From Streptomyces rapamycinicus NRRL 5491 (GTDB taxonomy: Bacteria > Actinomycetota > Actinomycetes > Streptomycetales > Streptomycetaceae): a stretch of DNA of 64,000 bases. The stretch is from NCBI RefSeq assembly GCF_024298965.1, contig NZ_CP085193.1, forward strand, positions 1,922,001 to 1,986,000, written 5' to 3'. Made by a program: the position numbers and the translations under genes. This document shows, in pieces, positions 62,773-64,000 of the stretch (the first letter of the stretch is position 1; every line of letters begins with the position of its first letter). The notes under the pieces were generated by a model. That model ran no database searches. It was not told the DNA's origin and saw only the letters and a list, made by a program, of their open reading frames with translations.

Positions 62773-63459
62773 ATGGAACTGAAGAACGCTGTCGCCGTGG
62801 TCACCGGCGCCAACCGAGGACTGGGCCGCCACCTGGCCGCACAGCTCGTGGAGCGCGGCGCGAAGGTGTACGCGGCGGCCCGCCGCCCGGAGACGGTGGA
62901 CCTGCCGGGTGTGACTCCGCTGCGGCTGGACGTGACGGACGAGGAATCGATCCGGGCCGCGGCCCGCACCGCATCCGACGCGACACTGCTGGTGAACAAC
63001 GCGGGAATCTCCACCGCCACGCCACTGATCGCGGGCGGCCCGGACGCGGTGCGCCTGGAGATGGAGACGAACTTCTTCGGTCCGCTCGCCGTGACACGGG
63101 CTTTCACCCCCGTCATCGAGGGCAACGGCGGCGGCGCCGTGCTCAACGTCCTGTCCGTGCTGTCCTGGCTGCACCCCGCCGGCCTCGGGTCCTACGCCGC
63201 GACCAAGGCCGCGGCATGGGCGCTGACCGACGCCACCCGGGAGGAGCTGGCCCCCCGCGGCATCACCGTCTCCGGGCTGCACGTCGGATGGATGGACACC
63301 GACATGGCCGCCGGGGTTCCCGCCGATCAGAAGGCCGACCTCGCCGAGGTCGCCGCGCAGGCCCTGCACGGCATCGAGACGGGTCTGCCCGAGATCCTCG
63401 CCGATGAGACCACCCGGTACGTCAAGCAGACCCTGGCCGCTTCGCCAAGTGCGGCCTGA
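62773..63459 (+). CDS. SDR family oxidoreductase under TetR control
   Basis: 228 residues. Cofactor loop 'VVTGANRGLGRHLA', 'LLVNNAGIS', catalytic Ser in 'LNVLSVLSWLHPAG', Tyr-Lys in 'GSYAATKAAAWALT'. Related to the small SDRs often found beside TetR repressors, where the ligand is an aldehyde, quinone or similar toxic carbonyl (family knowledge). ATG at 62773 follows GGGAGC. Confidence 0.93.
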   Translation: MELKNAVAVVTGANRGLGRHLAAQLVERGAKVYAAARRPETVDLPGVTPLRLDVTDEESIRAAARTASDATLLVNNAGISTATPLIAGGPDAVRLEMETNFFGPLAVTRAFTPVIEGNGGGAVLNVLSVLSWLHPAGLGSYAATKAAAWALTDATREELAPRGITVSGLHVGWMDTDMAAGVPADQKADLAEVAAQALHGIETGLPEILADETTRYVKQTLAASPSAA

Positions 63460-63853
63460 GGCGCTCCCCGACTCCCCTGTCGATTCTTGAGCATGGACAC
63501 CTGATGCGTTACGCGAACTTCGGACACCGGACGGGACTGCGCGTGGCCGGGCACCGAGAACGGGAAGCCAGGCAGTCAGCTTCCGGACACAGCCTGGTAC
63601 GTCTCCCCCTTCTGTGCGGGCAGGGCGAGACTGGCCGTTGGGGTCGTGATGCTTGCCAGTGGGGTGGCGATGCCTGCCAGTGCTTCGCGAAGGCCGCTGG
63701 TCGGCAACAAGTCGGCTCCCTGGTGACCGGCTTGGAAGCCATGCGCTTTGCGGGGCCCGCGGGCGCGCTGGGGCCGTGGGTCGGACCTTCGTCTATTCGA
63801 CTGGGTGGGAGGATTCGGAGTACACCGCGCTGTCGTCCCTGGACCCGAACACG
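63460..63853. other. Mostly non-coding stretch with gene debris
   Basis: 394 bp. A minus-strand frame ending at 63576 reads 'GADLLPTSGLREALAGIAT' and 'PTASLALPAQKGETYQAVSG', which looks like the C-terminal end of a protein whose start cannot be found. A plus-strand frame from about 63775 ('GRTFVYSTGWEDSEYTALSS') stays open to the window end. Neither can be assigned. Confidence 0.4.
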
Positions 63854-64000
63854 TCAGGACGCGCCGCGTTCCGGGCCTGTCTGCGGGCCTTCCTCGGCGA
63901 TCGGGCGGGCCCGGCCGCTGCCGGTGTCGATGAGGATCTGCTCGGCCGGTGCGAGGTTGTCGACGCGGACGGCCCGGGCCATCGCGGTGCGTGCCGCGTC
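63854..64000 (-). CDS. Hypothetical protein, C-terminal part only (runs off window)
   Basis: 48 residues before a TGA at 63854-63856, continuing beyond the window: 'TAMARAVRVDNLAPAEQILI', 'DTGSGRARPIAEE'. The composition is protein-like and seems better than the opposite-strand frame over the same DNA, but only one of the two can be right. No family recognised. Confidence 0.35.
   Translation of the reverse strand, partial: DAARTAMARAVRVDNLAPAEQILIDTGSGRARPIAEEGPQTGPERGAS

Overview
The window reads as a Streptomyces chromosome segment, or that of a very close actinomycete relative. Evidence: very high GC with GC-rich third codon positions, GTG/TTG starts, a CvnA-type sensor ATPase, the ATPase/XRE/DUF397 trio, SGAP-like M28 peptidase, F420-type oxidoreductase, ROK and HutC-type GntR regulators, and long perfect hairpin terminators. 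No tRNA, rRNA, CRISPR array, prophage or recognisable biosynthetic cluster was seen. Most of 1-59,840 is tightly packed housekeeping and niche-adaptation genes; 59,850-64,000 is looser and carries gene debris.

Layout. 1-6.3 kb: CvnA-like sensor, an intact IS1380-family element (1856-3521, 13-bp inverted ends, 5-bp target duplication) inserted 14 bp before an NAD-dependent epimerase, then a secreted tripeptidyl-aminopeptidase-like hydrolase. 6.4-11.8 kb: urease operon ureABC-FGD on the minus strand, no ureE, with a repeat-filled gap between ureC and ureF. 12-17 kb: secreted M28 aminopeptidase, orphan Phd antitoxin with a palindromic operator, orphan ClpP plus a coupled small protein, NlpC/P60 peptidase, VOC protein and a translationally coupled nucleotidyl-cyclase-like fusion protein. 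17-18.9 kb: RsbW-like ATPase / XRE-DUF5753 / DUF397 trio. 18.9-23.7 kb: complete biotin set, bioF divergent from bioB-bioA-bioD.

23.7-34 kb: methyltransferase, lone ABC ATPase, F420-type oxidoreductase behind a palindrome, GNAT, two coupled CNNM/CorC-like CBS membrane proteins, SGNH hydrolase, purB, mug-type glycosylase and a YciO/YrdC protein. 34-43.9 kb: ROK and GntR regulators (the latter beside a dre-like operator), SDR, alpha/beta hydrolase, PhoD phosphatase behind a PHO-box-like repeat, ACT-GNAT fusion, and a Cys/Met PLP enzyme divergent from an Lrp regulator. 44-50.4 kb: DUF885 protein and sbcDC. 50.6-55.2 kb: SulP transporter preceded by an unannotated 39-codon gene overlapping its start, divergent from an OmpR/histidine-kinase pair.

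55.2-59.4 kb: IMPACT protein, a three-unit 23-bp tandem repeat, small proteins, and a NarL-type two-component pair whose kinase carries two compensating one-base shifts in G runs. 59.0-64.0 kb: a rearrangement joint fuses a 3'-truncated arsenate reductase to a 5'-truncated PAP2 gene; beyond it lie a second decayed arsenate reductase, a secreted three-repeat protein, and a TetR/SDR pair sharing a near-perfect 22-bp palindrome. The candidates most worth following are the cyclase fusion, the small gene coupled to SulP, the three-repeat secreted protein and the G-run-shifted kinase.
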